A DNA stretch of 64,000 nucleotides from Streptomyces sp. ISL-66 (GTDB lineage: Bacteria; Actinomycetota; Actinomycetes; Streptomycetales; Streptomycetaceae): the NCBI RefSeq assembly GCF_018614135.1, contig NZ_JAGGOW010000120.1, positions 1 through 64,000 of the forward strand, in the 5' to 3' direction. Below the pieces are notes generated by a model. It was not told the DNA's origin, made no database searches, and worked only from the letters and a program-made list of their open reading frames with translations. Both the position numbers and the translations under genes were made by a program. This document shows positions 23,558-31,332 of the stretch, piece after piece; position 1 is the stretch's first letter, and each line of letters begins with the position of its first letter.

Positions 23558-24568
23558 ATGAGCTACGTGACGGAAGGCAAGGAGTACTCCCGTGACGGCC
23601 GGTACCTCGCCGACCGGATCACGGCGGACGGACGCGACGGCTTCCCCGTCGAGCCGGGCCGCTACCGGCTCGTGGTCAGCCGTGCCTGCCCCTGGGCGAG
23701 CCGGGCGGTGATCGTACGCAGGCTCCTGGGGCTGGAGACGGTCCTCGGGATGGCGATCGCGGGCCCCGTGCACGACGAGCGCAGCTGGTCCTTCGACCTC
23801 GATCCGGGCGGCCGGGATCCGGTGCTGGGGATCGAGCGCCTGCAGGAGGCGTACCTCGCCCGCGACCCCGGTTACGACCGGGGCATCACGGTTCCGGCGG
23901 TCGTGGACGTCCCGACCGGCGAAGTGGTCACCAACGACTTCCCGCAGATCACGATCGACATGTCGACGCAGTGGACCCCTTACCACCGCGAGGGCGCGCC
24001 CGACCTCTACCCGCCGGCCCTGCGTCCGCAGATCGACGCGGTGAACGAGACCGTCTACGAGGACGTGAACAACGGCGTCTACCGGGCCGGATTCGCCGGC
24101 TCGCAGGCAGCGTACGAAAGGGCCCACGAGCGGCTCTTCGCACGGCTCGACCGGCTGTCACAACGGCTCGAACGGTTCCGCTACCTCGTCGGTGACACGC
24201 TCACCGAGGCCGACGTCCGCCTGTTCACCACGCTCGTGCGCTTCGACGCCGTCTATCACGGCCACTTCAAGTGCAACCGCCGCAAACTCACCGAGATGCC
24301 GGTGCTGTGGGCTTACGCCCGGGACCTGTTCCAGACGCCCGGCTTCGGGGACACCGTCGACTTCGACCACATCAAACGGCACTACTACACCGTGCATCGC
24401 GACATCAACCCCACCGGGATCGTGCCGGCCGGCCCGGACCTGTCGGGCTGGCTCGAACCGCACGGCCGTACGCCGCTCGGCGGCGAGCCCTTCGGCGACG
24501 GAACCCCGCCCGGGCCCGTGGCCCCCGGCGAGGCGGTGCCGCCCGGGCACACGCCCCTGGCCGCGTGA
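23558..24568 (+). CDS. Glutathionyl-hydroquinone reductase-type (Xi-class) GST
   Basis: A 336-residue enzyme of the ECM4/YqjG family. The catalytic Cys is in RACPWASRAVIVRRLLGLE near residue 46. TVPAVVDVPTGEVVTNDFPQI and the C-domain EADVRLFTTLVRFDAVYHGHFKCNRR are family signatures. These enzymes reduce glutathionyl- (or, in actinomycetes, mycothiolyl-like) hydroquinones. The 40-residue Pro/Gly-rich C-terminal tail is unusual. It may matter that a quinone-type biosynthetic cluster lies 16 kb away, but the gene is in the stress region and need not be linked. A GGGTAG just upstream could be part of a SigB-type promoter. Confidence 0.9.
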   Translation: MSYVTEGKEYSRDGRYLADRITADGRDGFPVEPGRYRLVVSRACPWASRAVIVRRLLGLETVLGMAIAGPVHDERSWSFDLDPGGRDPVLGIERLQEAYLARDPGYDRGITVPAVVDVPTGEVVTNDFPQITIDMSTQWTPYHREGAPDLYPPALRPQIDAVNETVYEDVNNGVYRAGFAGSQAAYERAHERLFARLDRLSQRLERFRYLVGDTLTEADVRLFTTLVRFDAVYHGHFKCNRRKLTEMPVLWAYARDLFQTPGFGDTVDFDHIKRHYYTVHRDINPTGIVPAGPDLSGWLEPHGRTPLGGEPFGDGTPPGPVAPGEAVPPGHTPLAA

Positions 24569-24704
24569 GCGCGCCGAGCGCTGGAGGAGGGGGCAAGGGG
24601 CCGCATCCGAGGTGAGCAAGTTTCAAGTGCCTCCGGCGGGTCAGACGGGAGGAATCGCGCGTCCGAGCGCGCTCGCGCACCCTGTGTCCGTTGGAGGTTC
24701 CGAG

Positions 24705-25046
24705 GTGGGAAACGTGTCGCGGCCGTCGGCCCTTGCCGAGTACGACGAGCGGTGGCGGGAAGACGCAGCCTGCCGCGAGCTGGGCGCACGCCTGTTCTTC
24801 CGTCCCGCCGCAGGCCGGGCCCTCGACCGCGAGCGAACTGACGCGGCGGCCGAGGAGGTGTGCGCGCTGTGCCCCGTGCAGCGGGACTGCCTGCGGCACG
24901 CGCTGGAGGCGGGAGAGCCGGCAGGGATCCGGGGCGGGCTCACCGCACGGGAGCGGCGCCGTCTGCGGACCGCCGAAGAAGCGCTGTCGGCGTCTGCGGA
25001 CCGCGGGAGAAGCGCTGTCCGGGCGACGACCGTCCGCCCCGCTTGA
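24705..25046 (+). CDS. WhiB-like iron-sulfur regulator with altered turn motif
   Basis: A 113-residue Wbl protein. The four cluster-ligating cysteines are Cys23, Cys53, Cys56 and Cys62 (AACRE, VCALCPVQRDC). The usual beta-turn G(V/I)WGG is GIRGG here, with Trp replaced by Arg. The DNA-contacting tail is RERRRLRTAEEAL. The C-terminus contains a second copy of LRTAEEALS in diverged form, from a direct DNA repeat. GTG start with TTGGAGG at seven bases. Wbl proteins bind sigma factors or DNA in response to redox signals; which Wbl class this is cannot be told. Confidence 0.85.
   Translation: MGNVSRPSALAEYDERWREDAACRELGARLFFRPAAGRALDRERTDAAAEEVCALCPVQRDCLRHALEAGEPAGIRGGLTARERRRLRTAEEALSASADRGRSAVRATTVRPA
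24957..25018. repeat. 29-31 bp direct repeat at the 3' end of the wbl gene
   Basis: cgtctgcggaccgc...gaagcgctgtc occurs twice in tandem (about 24958-24988 and 24990-25018). The duplication is in frame for the first copy and adds about ten residues to the WhiB-like protein. Confidence 0.7.
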
Positions 25047-25198
25047 GACCCGGCCTTCGTGAATGTAACCCGGAGGGTGGGGCAGTCGAATGCGGGCGGG
25101 GCGGGAATACCGCCGCGTACGACATCGAAAAGGGAGCGAGGGGCGGTGGGGAATCCCAGCCGTTCCCTTTCCCCGTTATCCGGAGGAGCTGTTTTCGC

Positions 25199-25573
25199 GT
25201 GACTGAACACACGTGGAGTTACCACTCGGCCTCGGGCCACCTGGCCGGCGCCGATCTGACCGGCTACGAGGTCGAGGCGACCGACGGCGGGATCGGCAAG
25301 GTCGACAAGCACTCCTACGAGGTGGGTGACGCCTACCTGGTCGTCGACACCGGGATCTGGATCTTCGGCAAGGAGGTCCTCCTCCCGGCGAGCACCGTGA
25401 TCCGGATCGACGCGGACGAGGAGAAGGTCTACGTGGACGCCACCAAGGAGCAGATCAAGAACGCCCCCGAGTTCCACCGCCAGAAGCACCTCGATGACAC
25501 CGAATATCGCGCGGAGCTCGGCACGTACTACTCCACCGGAGGCCGCGGACCCTATGGCGGCCGCATCGTCTGA
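25199..25573 (+). CDS. PRC-barrel domain protein
   Basis: A 124-residue protein with one PRC-barrel: LTGYEVEATDGGIGKVDKHSYEVGDAYLVVDTGIWIFGKEVLLPASTVIRID (residues ~20-72), followed by KVYVDATKEQIKNAPEF, a common continuation in streptomycetes. The C-terminus is Gly/Tyr-rich. PRC-barrels bind RNA or other proteins; members of this type appear in stress regulons, but the partner is unknown. GTG start with GGAGGAG about ten bases upstream. Confidence 0.88.
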   Translation: MTEHTWSYHSASGHLAGADLTGYEVEATDGGIGKVDKHSYEVGDAYLVVDTGIWIFGKEVLLPASTVIRIDADEEKVYVDATKEQIKNAPEFHRQKHLDDTEYRAELGTYYSTGGRGPYGGRIV

Positions 25574-25741
25574 CCGATGCACCGAGCGGCCGACCGGGAA
25601 TTCTGTCTGTTCCTCTGAAGATCGACGCAATTCCGGGTGGGGCGCATGTGGCGGGGCAGTCGCACCGTGTCATCCATGGTCGCGGCCCCCGCCAGAGGGC
25701 CGGGGCCGCATTCGATCCGCATTCGATTCCGGAGGTGTGCG

Positions 25742-26428
25742 GTGTCCCATTCGGTTCTGACCTCAGGCGCTCTGCCCGGCGGCCTGATCGTGCTACCGGG
25801 TGTCTATCAGCCCCAGGCCGATACCCATTTCCTGGCCGAGGCGCTCGCCCAGGAGGACATCGGGGCCGGGACGGACGCGCTGGAGATCGGTACGGGCGCC
25901 GGTGCCCTGGCCCTCCAGGCCGCGGGCCGCGGAGCCCGGGTCACGGCGGTCGACGTCTCCTGGCCCGCCGTGGCCACGGCGCGCCTGAACGCCCGGCGCC
26001 GGCGGCTCCCCGTACGCGTCCTGCACGGCGACTTCGCCGAACGCACCGCCGGACGCCGCTTCGACCTCATCGTCGCCAACCCGCCGTACGTCCCGGCCTC
26101 GGCGGCCCGGCCGCCCTCGCGCGGGCCGGAGCGGGCCTGGGACGCGGGGCCCGACGGGCGCTGGATCATCGACCGGATCTGCGCACGGGCCCGGACCCTG
26201 CTGCGTCCCGGCGGGGCCCTGCTCATGGTCCATTCGGCGATGTGCGGGCCCGAGGAGACCGTCGACCGGCTGACCGGGGCCGGGCTGGCCGCAGGGATCA
26301 CGGCGAGGACCTCGGTGCCGTGGGGCCCGGTCCTGCGTTCGCGACGGGCCTGGCTGGAGGGGCAGGGCCTGGCGGCCGAAGCCGAGGAGTGGGAAGAGCT
26401 GGTGATCATCCGTGCCCAGTCGCTCTGA
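25742..26428 (+). CDS. HemK/PrmC-like Rossmann methyltransferase
   Basis: A 228-residue SAM-dependent methyltransferase with motif I LEIGTGAGALALQAA near residue 46, the acidic post-I AVDVS, and the N-methylase signature VANPPYVPAS near residue 115. This is the NPPY tetrad of HemK/PrmC-type and related amide or amine methylases. It lacks the N-terminal helical domain of PrmC, so it resembles HemK2/N6AMT1-like stand-alone enzymes. GTG start with GGAGG at six bases. Overlaps the CDGSH gene by 17 bases, and the three genes to 27769 are one operon. Confidence 0.88.
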   Translation: MSHSVLTSGALPGGLIVLPGVYQPQADTHFLAEALAQEDIGAGTDALEIGTGAGALALQAAGRGARVTAVDVSWPAVATARLNARRRRLPVRVLHGDFAERTAGRRFDLIVANPPYVPASAARPPSRGPERAWDAGPDGRWIIDRICARARTLLRPGGALLMVHSAMCGPEETVDRLTGAGLAAGITARTSVPWGPVLRSRRAWLEGQGLAAEAEEWEELVIIRAQSL

Positions 26429-26672
26429 CAGCGCCCCGGACCCGGCCCGCGGACCGGCGGACGCCCGCCGGGTGTCCGTGGACCCGCAGGGCCCGGTCCT
26501 GGTCGAGGGCCCGGTCGAGATCGTCCTCGACGACGGGACGGTCGCCCGGTCCGACCGCTTCGTGGCCGCGGTGTGCACCTGCCGCCGCAGCCGTACGTAC
26601 CCCTGGTGCGACACCAGCCACCGCCGCCGTGAGCGGGCCGACCCGCCACCCGAGGACAGGAACGCGCGATGA
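26412..26672 (+). CDS. CDGSH-type iron-sulfur protein
   Basis: An 86-residue protein with the 2Fe-2S CDGSH core VCTCRRSRTYPWCDTSHRR near residues 53-71 (Cys-x-Cys-x2-Ser-x3-Pro-x-Cys-Asp-x-Ser-His, three Cys and one His ligand). It is preceded by GPVLVEGPVEIVLDDG, the strand seen in MitoNEET-related bacterial domains. Probably an electron-transfer partner for the diiron-type enzyme encoded next, with which it overlaps by ATGA. The GTG start lies inside the methyltransferase gene. Confidence 0.88.
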   Translation: MPSRSDSAPDPARGPADARRVSVDPQGPVLVEGPVEIVLDDGTVARSDRFVAAVCTCRRSRTYPWCDTSHRRRERADPPPEDRNAR

Positions 26673-27769
26673 CCCGTCCGAGCCCGAGCTCGACCCTGAC
26701 GCCGACCCCGACCCCGACCCCGACTACGGTGGCGCCGGCCGCCGGCCCCTGCTTGGTCGAGGGGCGGGGCGAGCTGTCCGGCGCCGTGACCCGGGCCCTG
26801 CGGTCCGGCGGCCCGCCGGCGTACGACGCGGCCGCCGTGCTGAAGGCGGATCCGTGGGGCGAGGACCTCCAGCTCGCGCTGTACCTGCTGTACGAGCTGC
26901 ACTACCGCGGCTTCGACGGCGTGGACGACGAACGGGAATGGGACCCGGACCTGCTGCGGCTGCGCCAAGCCATGGAAACCCGCCTCCTGCACGCCTTGCG
27001 CACCGAACTGACCGACGCTCCCCGATCGGTCGAGGAGGCCTTCGCCCCGCTCCTCGTCGAGCCCGTGGACCTCTCGGGCAGCCTCAGCCACCACCTCGAA
27101 ACCGAGGGCGAGCTCTGGCAGTTGCGCGAGTACGCGGCCCTCCGCTCCCTCTACCACCTCAAGGAGGCGGACCCGCACGTCTGGGTCGTCCCCCGGCTCG
27201 CCGGACGGGCCAAGGCCGCGATGGTCGCCATCGAGTACGACGAGTTCGGCGCCGGCCGTGCCGACCGCGTCCACGCACGGCTCTTCGCGGACCTCATGGT
27301 TGACCTGGACCTGGACCCCGCGTACGGCCGCTACCTGGACCGCGCCCCGGCGCCGTTGCTCGCGACCGTCAACCTCATGTCGCTCTTCGGGCTCCACCGC
27401 GCCCTGCGCGGCGCCCTCGTCGGCCATTTCGCGTGCGTCGAGGTCACCTCCTCGCCCGGGTCCCGCCGTCTGGCCAAAGCGCTGCGGCGCTGCGGAGCGG
27501 GGCCCGCCGCCGAGCACTTCTACGCCGAGCACGTCGAAGCCGACGCCGTCCACGAACAGGTCGTCCGCCGTGAGGTCATCGGCGGCCTCCTGGCCGACGA
27601 GCCCGCCCTGGAGGCGGACATCGCCTTCGGATGCGCGGCGACCGTCCTGCTGGAGGACCGCCTCGCGATCCACCTCCGCGAGGCCTGGGACCAGGGGCGC
27701 AGTGCGTTGCGCTCGCCCCTGTCGCAGGCGCGGGTACCGGCTGCCGAGGAGGAAGGCGTCAGGGGGTAG
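26669..27769 (+). CDS. Haem-oxygenase-like iron-containing redox enzyme
   Basis: A 366-residue protein of the 'iron-containing redox enzyme' family (haem-oxygenase-like diiron oxidase, HDO fold). Candidate ligand segments are AAMVAIEYDEFGAGRADRVHARLF near residue 195 (Glu-x-x-x-Glu...His) and EHFYAEHVEADAVHEQVV near 286 (Glu/His-rich helix). The first ~20 residues are a Thr-Pro repeat. HDO enzymes catalyse oxidative cleavages and N-oxygenations of small molecules or peptides. Together with the CDGSH protein and the methyltransferase it forms a conserved-looking trio whose substrate is unknown. Confidence 0.82.
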   Translation: MTRPSPSSTLTPTPTPTPTTVAPAAGPCLVEGRGELSGAVTRALRSGGPPAYDAAAVLKADPWGEDLQLALYLLYELHYRGFDGVDDEREWDPDLLRLRQAMETRLLHALRTELTDAPRSVEEAFAPLLVEPVDLSGSLSHHLETEGELWQLREYAALRSLYHLKEADPHVWVVPRLAGRAKAAMVAIEYDEFGAGRADRVHARLFADLMVDLDLDPAYGRYLDRAPAPLLATVNLMSLFGLHRALRGALVGHFACVEVTSSPGSRRLAKALRRCGAGPAAEHFYAEHVEADAVHEQVVRREVIGGLLADEPALEADIAFGCAATVLLEDRLAIHLREAWDQGRSALRSPLSQARVPAAEEEGVRG

Positions 27770-27790
27770 ACAGCAGCCGACAGCAAGAGC

Positions 27791-27829
27791 AGGTGCGGGC
27801 GGGCCCGGAATCCGGGCCCGCCCGCACCT
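27791..27829. terminator. Very strong 19-bp bidirectional terminator
   Basis: Arms 27791-27809 and 27811-27829 are perfectly complementary. The plus strand continues with CTTTTCC, giving a short T-tract. It separates the convergent redox-enzyme operon and the DUF1206 gene. Confidence 0.92.
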
Positions 27830-27849
27830 GCTTTTCCTGTCGGCCTAGA

Positions 27850-28671
27850 TCAGACCTCGCGCCACCGGGCCATCGCCCAGCAGAACACCCCGAAGAGCAC
27901 CAGCCCGACGGCGACGGCGACCAGCAGCCAGGGTCCGGCCGGCGTGTGGGTGAACGACCTCAGGGTGTCGTCGATCCCCTTCGCCCGCGCCGGGTCGTAG
28001 CGCAGCGCCGCGTACACGAGGAAGCCGCCGGCCGCGGCGAACACCGCGCCCCGGGCCACGCCGCCGGTCACCCCGAGGAAGTCCACGGCCCGGCGCCACC
28101 CTGCCGAGGCCCCGCCCATGGCGAGATCCTCGCGGAAGCTGCACCGCGCCGCCTGCACCGCGATGACCAGCCCCGCGATGCCGATCCCGAGCCCGACGGC
28201 ACCCACCAGCCACTGGCCGGCGGGCAGGTCCAGAGCCTTCGCCGTCACGTCGCGCGACTGCTCGTCCCCGGACCGCCCGCCGCCCGTCGAGAAGGTGAGC
28301 ACGGAGAAGGCCGCCACGCCGTAGAAGACGCACCGGCCGGCCGCGGCCAGCCGTTTCACGGGCTTGCCGCCCTCGGGCCCGGCCGCGCCGAACACCGCCT
28401 CCGACAGACGCCACAGCATCATGCAGACGAGTCCGATGCCCACGGCCCAGATGAGGACGACGCCGAAGGGCTTTGCCGCGAGCTCCTGGAGGGCGCCCCG
28501 GCGGTCAGCCTCCCTGCTGCCGCCGACGCCGAAGGCGATGCGTACGGCCAGCACTCCGATCAGTACGAACAGCACCCCGCGCGCGACCAGCCCGCAGCGC
28601 GCCGTGACCTCGCGTAGCCGGCCGCCCCGGGACGCGGCCCGTGCACCCTTGCTCGCGGCGCCGAATCTCAT
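27850..28671 (-). CDS. DUF1206 membrane protein
   Basis: A 273-residue protein made of three repeats, each with two transmembrane helices. The repeats start near CGLVARGVLFVLIGVLAVRIAFG, GRCVFYGVAAFSVLTF and GGVARGAVFAAAGGFLVYAALRYDPARAKGIDDTLR. The last repeat keeps the family signature GxxARGxVF and ARGxDxxLR-like loop. Function unknown. It starts five bases after the stop of the SRPBCC gene and is co-transcribed with it. Confidence 0.9.
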   Translation of the reverse strand: MRFGAASKGARAASRGGRLREVTARCGLVARGVLFVLIGVLAVRIAFGVGGSREADRRGALQELAAKPFGVVLIWAVGIGLVCMMLWRLSEAVFGAAGPEGGKPVKRLAAAGRCVFYGVAAFSVLTFSTGGGRSGDEQSRDVTAKALDLPAGQWLVGAVGLGIGIAGLVIAVQAARCSFREDLAMGGASAGWRRAVDFLGVTGGVARGAVFAAAGGFLVYAALRYDPARAKGIDDTLRSFTHTPAGPWLLVAVAVGLVLFGVFCWAMARWREV

Positions 28672-28676
28672 CGCGG

Positions 28677-29126
28677 TCAGACCTCGCCCCGCCAGGCACC
28701 CGTCTCGAAGCCGCGGGATTCGATGAAGAGCTTGAACCGCTTCAGATCACCCGCGACCTGCCGCTTGATGAAGCCGAGCTTGTCGGCGGCGTTCTCGGCC
28801 AGACCGTCGGGCGCCCAGTTCATGTGCAGGACGACCTTGGTGGTGGTCGCGTCGATGGGCTGGAAGGTGACGAGCCCGGACTGGCGGGCCTCCCCGCCGA
28901 CCGTCGTCCATGCGACGCGCTGGTCCGGGAGCTGCTCGGTGATCTGCGCGTCGAACTCGCGCCCCACACCGTTCACGTTCGTCACCCAGTGGGTCAGTGT
29001 GTCCGTGCGCTGGTCGATGCGTTCGACCCCCTCCATGAAGGCGGGGAACTCCTCGAACTGTGTCCACTGGTTGTAGGCCGTGCGTACGGGGACGTTGACC
29101 TCGACGTACTCCTCGACGTGCGACAT
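28677..29126 (-). CDS. SRPBCC (polyketide cyclase/START-like) protein
   Basis: A 149-residue helix-grip fold protein: MSHVEEYVEVNVPVRTAYNQWTQFEEFPAFMEGVERID at the N-terminus, the mid-strand GREFDAQITEQLPDQRVAWTTVGG, and the long C-terminal helix ADKLGFIKRQVAGDLKRFKLFIE. It is the cyclase_2/YndB-like group found in most streptomycetes with stress genes, probably binding a hydrophobic ligand. AAGGGG lies nine bases before the ATG. It is followed directly by DUF1206. Confidence 0.9.
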   Translation of the reverse strand: MSHVEEYVEVNVPVRTAYNQWTQFEEFPAFMEGVERIDQRTDTLTHWVTNVNGVGREFDAQITEQLPDQRVAWTTVGGEARQSGLVTFQPIDATTTKVVLHMNWAPDGLAENAADKLGFIKRQVAGDLKRFKLFIESRGFETGAWRGEV

Positions 29127-29322
29127 GTGCACCCCTTCCCTGTCGTCGGCAGCCCGCACCCTGTGGTGCGGTTCGTCCGCCAAGACGTCTCGGGGCGCGG
29201 ATACCCGCCGCGGCGCAGGCCATGCGGGTGGCCGCGTGACACCCCGTGGACGAGGCTCAGCCGCCGGAATCCCGCACCGGGCCCGCGGACGTGAGGGCCG
29301 CCGTCGGCCCGCACCGGAGGGG

Positions 29323-29787
29323 TCATCGCCCCTTGGGCATGCCGGAAACCAGCCGGGCGGCCTCGATCTCGGCCCAGACGGACTTCCCGTGCCCGTGTGC
29401 GGCGGCGCCCCAGCGATCGGACAGCCGCTCCACGATGTACAGGCCGTGGCCGCCCGGGATGCCGCGTTGCGGGGCCGGGTGGCGGGAAGGCAGGGTCGTC
29501 GTGCCGTCGCACACCTCGATGCGCAGGGTTTCCCCGGCCGTGAGCACCAGCTCGTGACAACCGCCCGCGTGCAGCGCGGCGTTGGTCAGCAGCTCGGACA
29601 CGAGGAGCAGGGTGTCCTCGGAGGTGTCGGTCCCGTCCCAGCCCCAGTCCCGCAGGGCCTGGCGCGTGAACTCGCGCCCCTTGGCCACGGGGCCGCGGAC
29701 ACCCGTCAGGGCGAGCCGACGGCGCTGCCCTCCGGCGGGAAGCCCGGCAGTCACTGGATCGCCCGTTTCGGGTCCGATGATCCCCAC
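29323..29787 (-). CDS. RsbW-like anti-sigma/ATP-binding protein
   Basis: A 154-residue GHKL ATPase of the serine-kinase anti-sigma type. The N-box is LLLVSELLTNAALHAGG, the G1 box IEVCDGTTTLPSRHPAPQRGIPGGHGLYIVERLSDRWG, closing with GKSVWAEIEA. The domain is complete and nothing else is attached, as in RsbW/SpoIIAB and the many streptomycete paralogues. It is probably a partner of one of the nearby STAS proteins. GTG start after a GGGGGAG. The 146-base gap to the next minus-strand gene allows its own promoter. Confidence 0.85.
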   Translation of the reverse strand: MGIIGPETGDPVTAGLPAGGQRRRLALTGVRGPVAKGREFTRQALRDWGWDGTDTSEDTLLLVSELLTNAALHAGGCHELVLTAGETLRIEVCDGTTTLPSRHPAPQRGIPGGHGLYIVERLSDRWGAAAHGHGKSVWAEIEAARLVSGMPKGR

Positions 29788-29933
29788 AGCGGTCGTTCTC
29801 CCCCACGTTGGCACTGGTCTTCGCCCGCGGGACGTGCCCGGCGCGGGCCCGGTCGATGTCCCGGACTTTCGTACGCCCCCAAGGGTCCGAGACCGCTCGA
29901 GCTTGCCCTCGACAGTGTATGGGACCGCCGCTT

Positions 29934-30893
29934 TCAGGGCGTTTCCATGTGGAGTCGCAGGGTGAAGCCACTGTCCGCGGCACGGATCTCGACCAGGTCG
30001 CAGAGCTGGTGGATCATCCACAGACCGCGGCCGCCGTGGGCCGAGGCGAGGGAAGGGCGGCGGCGCCCCGCCAGGGGATTGGCCAGACGGCCGCCGTCGC
30101 GGATCTCGGCGACGACTTCCCGCGCCCCCTCGCCGGCGGTGGTCCACAGGCGCAGGGCGCCCTTCCCGCCCCCGTGGGCGAGGGAGTTGGCCGCCGCCTC
30201 GCTGATGGCCAGGACGAGATCACCGCGCCGCGCCGGGGTCAGGGCCGTTCCGCGGGCCCACCTCTCGGCGTACTCGCGCACCTCGGAGAGACCTCCGTGG
30301 GTGTACTCGAGCCGGGGCACCCCGCCGTGGTGTTCGGGCAGCGGGCGGTCACAGTCCGCGGAGACCTTCGAGGCATCGGTGTACGCCGGGCTCGGCAGGT
30401 CCCGTCCCCGCTCGATGAGCGAGGGGTGCGTGCGCCGGGCGTCGGCGATCACCGCGGGCGCGAGGCCCGGTACGTCGTACGGGCACAGGATGGTGGCCGG
30501 CCGGCCGGCGAAGGCCGTGTTGATGAGGGCCTCGTGCCGGGTGGCCTCCAGCACCTCGGCGCTGGAGCGGCCGGGCCAGATCGGCTCGCCGACGATCCGG
30601 GCCGCGCGGCCCGCGTGCCGGTCGGCGAAGTCCTGCAGGGCGGCCAGGATGCGGCCGGGATTGCGTCCCAGCTCCGTCATGTCCGTCCAGGTGACCTCCG
30701 CCGCGTTCTCGCCGAGGGTCTCGCGCAGTGCGTCCAGGTGCGGGCCCGGCACGGCGACGAGGACCGGTTCGTCGGCCGACAGGGCGTCGCGTACGAAGCC
30801 GCCCACGCCGGTCAGGTACTCGGCGAGGTCTTCGTAGAAGAGGGCGGGGTGGACGAAGGCCCCGGGCCCGGCGGGCGCAGGAACAGTGATCAT
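29934..30893 (-). CDS. MEDS domain-GHKL ATPase fusion (anti-sigma-type sensor)
   Basis: A 319-residue two-domain protein. Residues ~10-175 are a MEDS (DcmR-like) sensory domain (FVHPALFYEDLAEYLTGVGGFVRDAL, then EVLEATRHEALINTAFAGRPATILCPYD). The rest is an RsbW-like ATPase with ARRGDLVLAISEAAANSLAHGGGKGALRLW and the G2 segment LASAHGGRGLWMIHQLCDLVEI. The N-box is intact, so it should phosphorylate a STAS protein in response to a ligand at MEDS. Its ATG overlaps the STAS gene stop (ATGA), giving the direct partner. Confidence 0.9.
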   Translation of the reverse strand: MITVPAPAGPGAFVHPALFYEDLAEYLTGVGGFVRDALSADEPVLVAVPGPHLDALRETLGENAAEVTWTDMTELGRNPGRILAALQDFADRHAGRAARIVGEPIWPGRSSAEVLEATRHEALINTAFAGRPATILCPYDVPGLAPAVIADARRTHPSLIERGRDLPSPAYTDASKVSADCDRPLPEHHGGVPRLEYTHGGLSEVREYAERWARGTALTPARRGDLVLAISEAAANSLAHGGGKGALRLWTTAGEGAREVVAEIRDGGRLANPLAGRRRPSLASAHGGRGLWMIHQLCDLVEIRAADSGFTLRLHMETP

Positions 30894-31324
30894 GCTGCGA
30901 CCTCCAGCGCGGCGCATTCGTCCGGGAACATCTCCACTACCTTGCGGAGCGAGTATGGCGGGTCGTGGAGCAGTAGGCGGCGCCCCTGCCCGTTGAGGGC
31001 GGCCGACGCCTGTACGAGTGCGGCGACCGCGGCCGGGTCGAGGAAGGCCACGGCGGAAAGATCGAGATGGACGACGGCGCCCGGGATGCCGGTCACCACG
31101 CTGAGCGCGATGGACAGGGCCTGGCGGGTGTCGAGGTCGCAGCTGCCGCTCAGGCGTGCGCCGGCACGGTCCTGCAGGGGCAGGGCGGTCAGCGGCGTCG
31201 ACGCACCCTTTCCCGTACGCCCCTGCGCACGCCGTTCGAGCGCGTCCGCCCCCGCCGCGTCGTCCTGGCGCGCCTGCGCGCCCGCGGAGGAGGTGGAGCG
31301 GTCGTGCTCGTGGAAGGACGTCAT
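30890..31324 (-). CDS. STAS-domain protein lacking the phosphorylatable serine
   Basis: A 144-residue protein: a 50-residue charged lead, then a STAS domain GARLSGSCDLDTRQALSIALSVV, VVHLDLSAVAFLDPAAVAALVQAS. Canonical antagonists have DSS at the LDPA position, so it cannot be switched by phosphorylation at the normal residue and may be constitutively active or have lost anti-sigma binding. The ATG lies eight bases after the sigma-factor stop and the TGA overlaps the MEDS-ATPase start, so sigma, STAS and sensor are co-translated. Confidence 0.85.
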   Translation of the reverse strand: MTSFHEHDRSTSSAGAQARQDDAAGADALERRAQGRTGKGASTPLTALPLQDRAGARLSGSCDLDTRQALSIALSVVTGIPGAVVHLDLSAVAFLDPAAVAALVQASAALNGQGRRLLLHDPPYSLRKVVEMFPDECAALEVAA

Positions 31325-31332
31325 GGCCCGGC

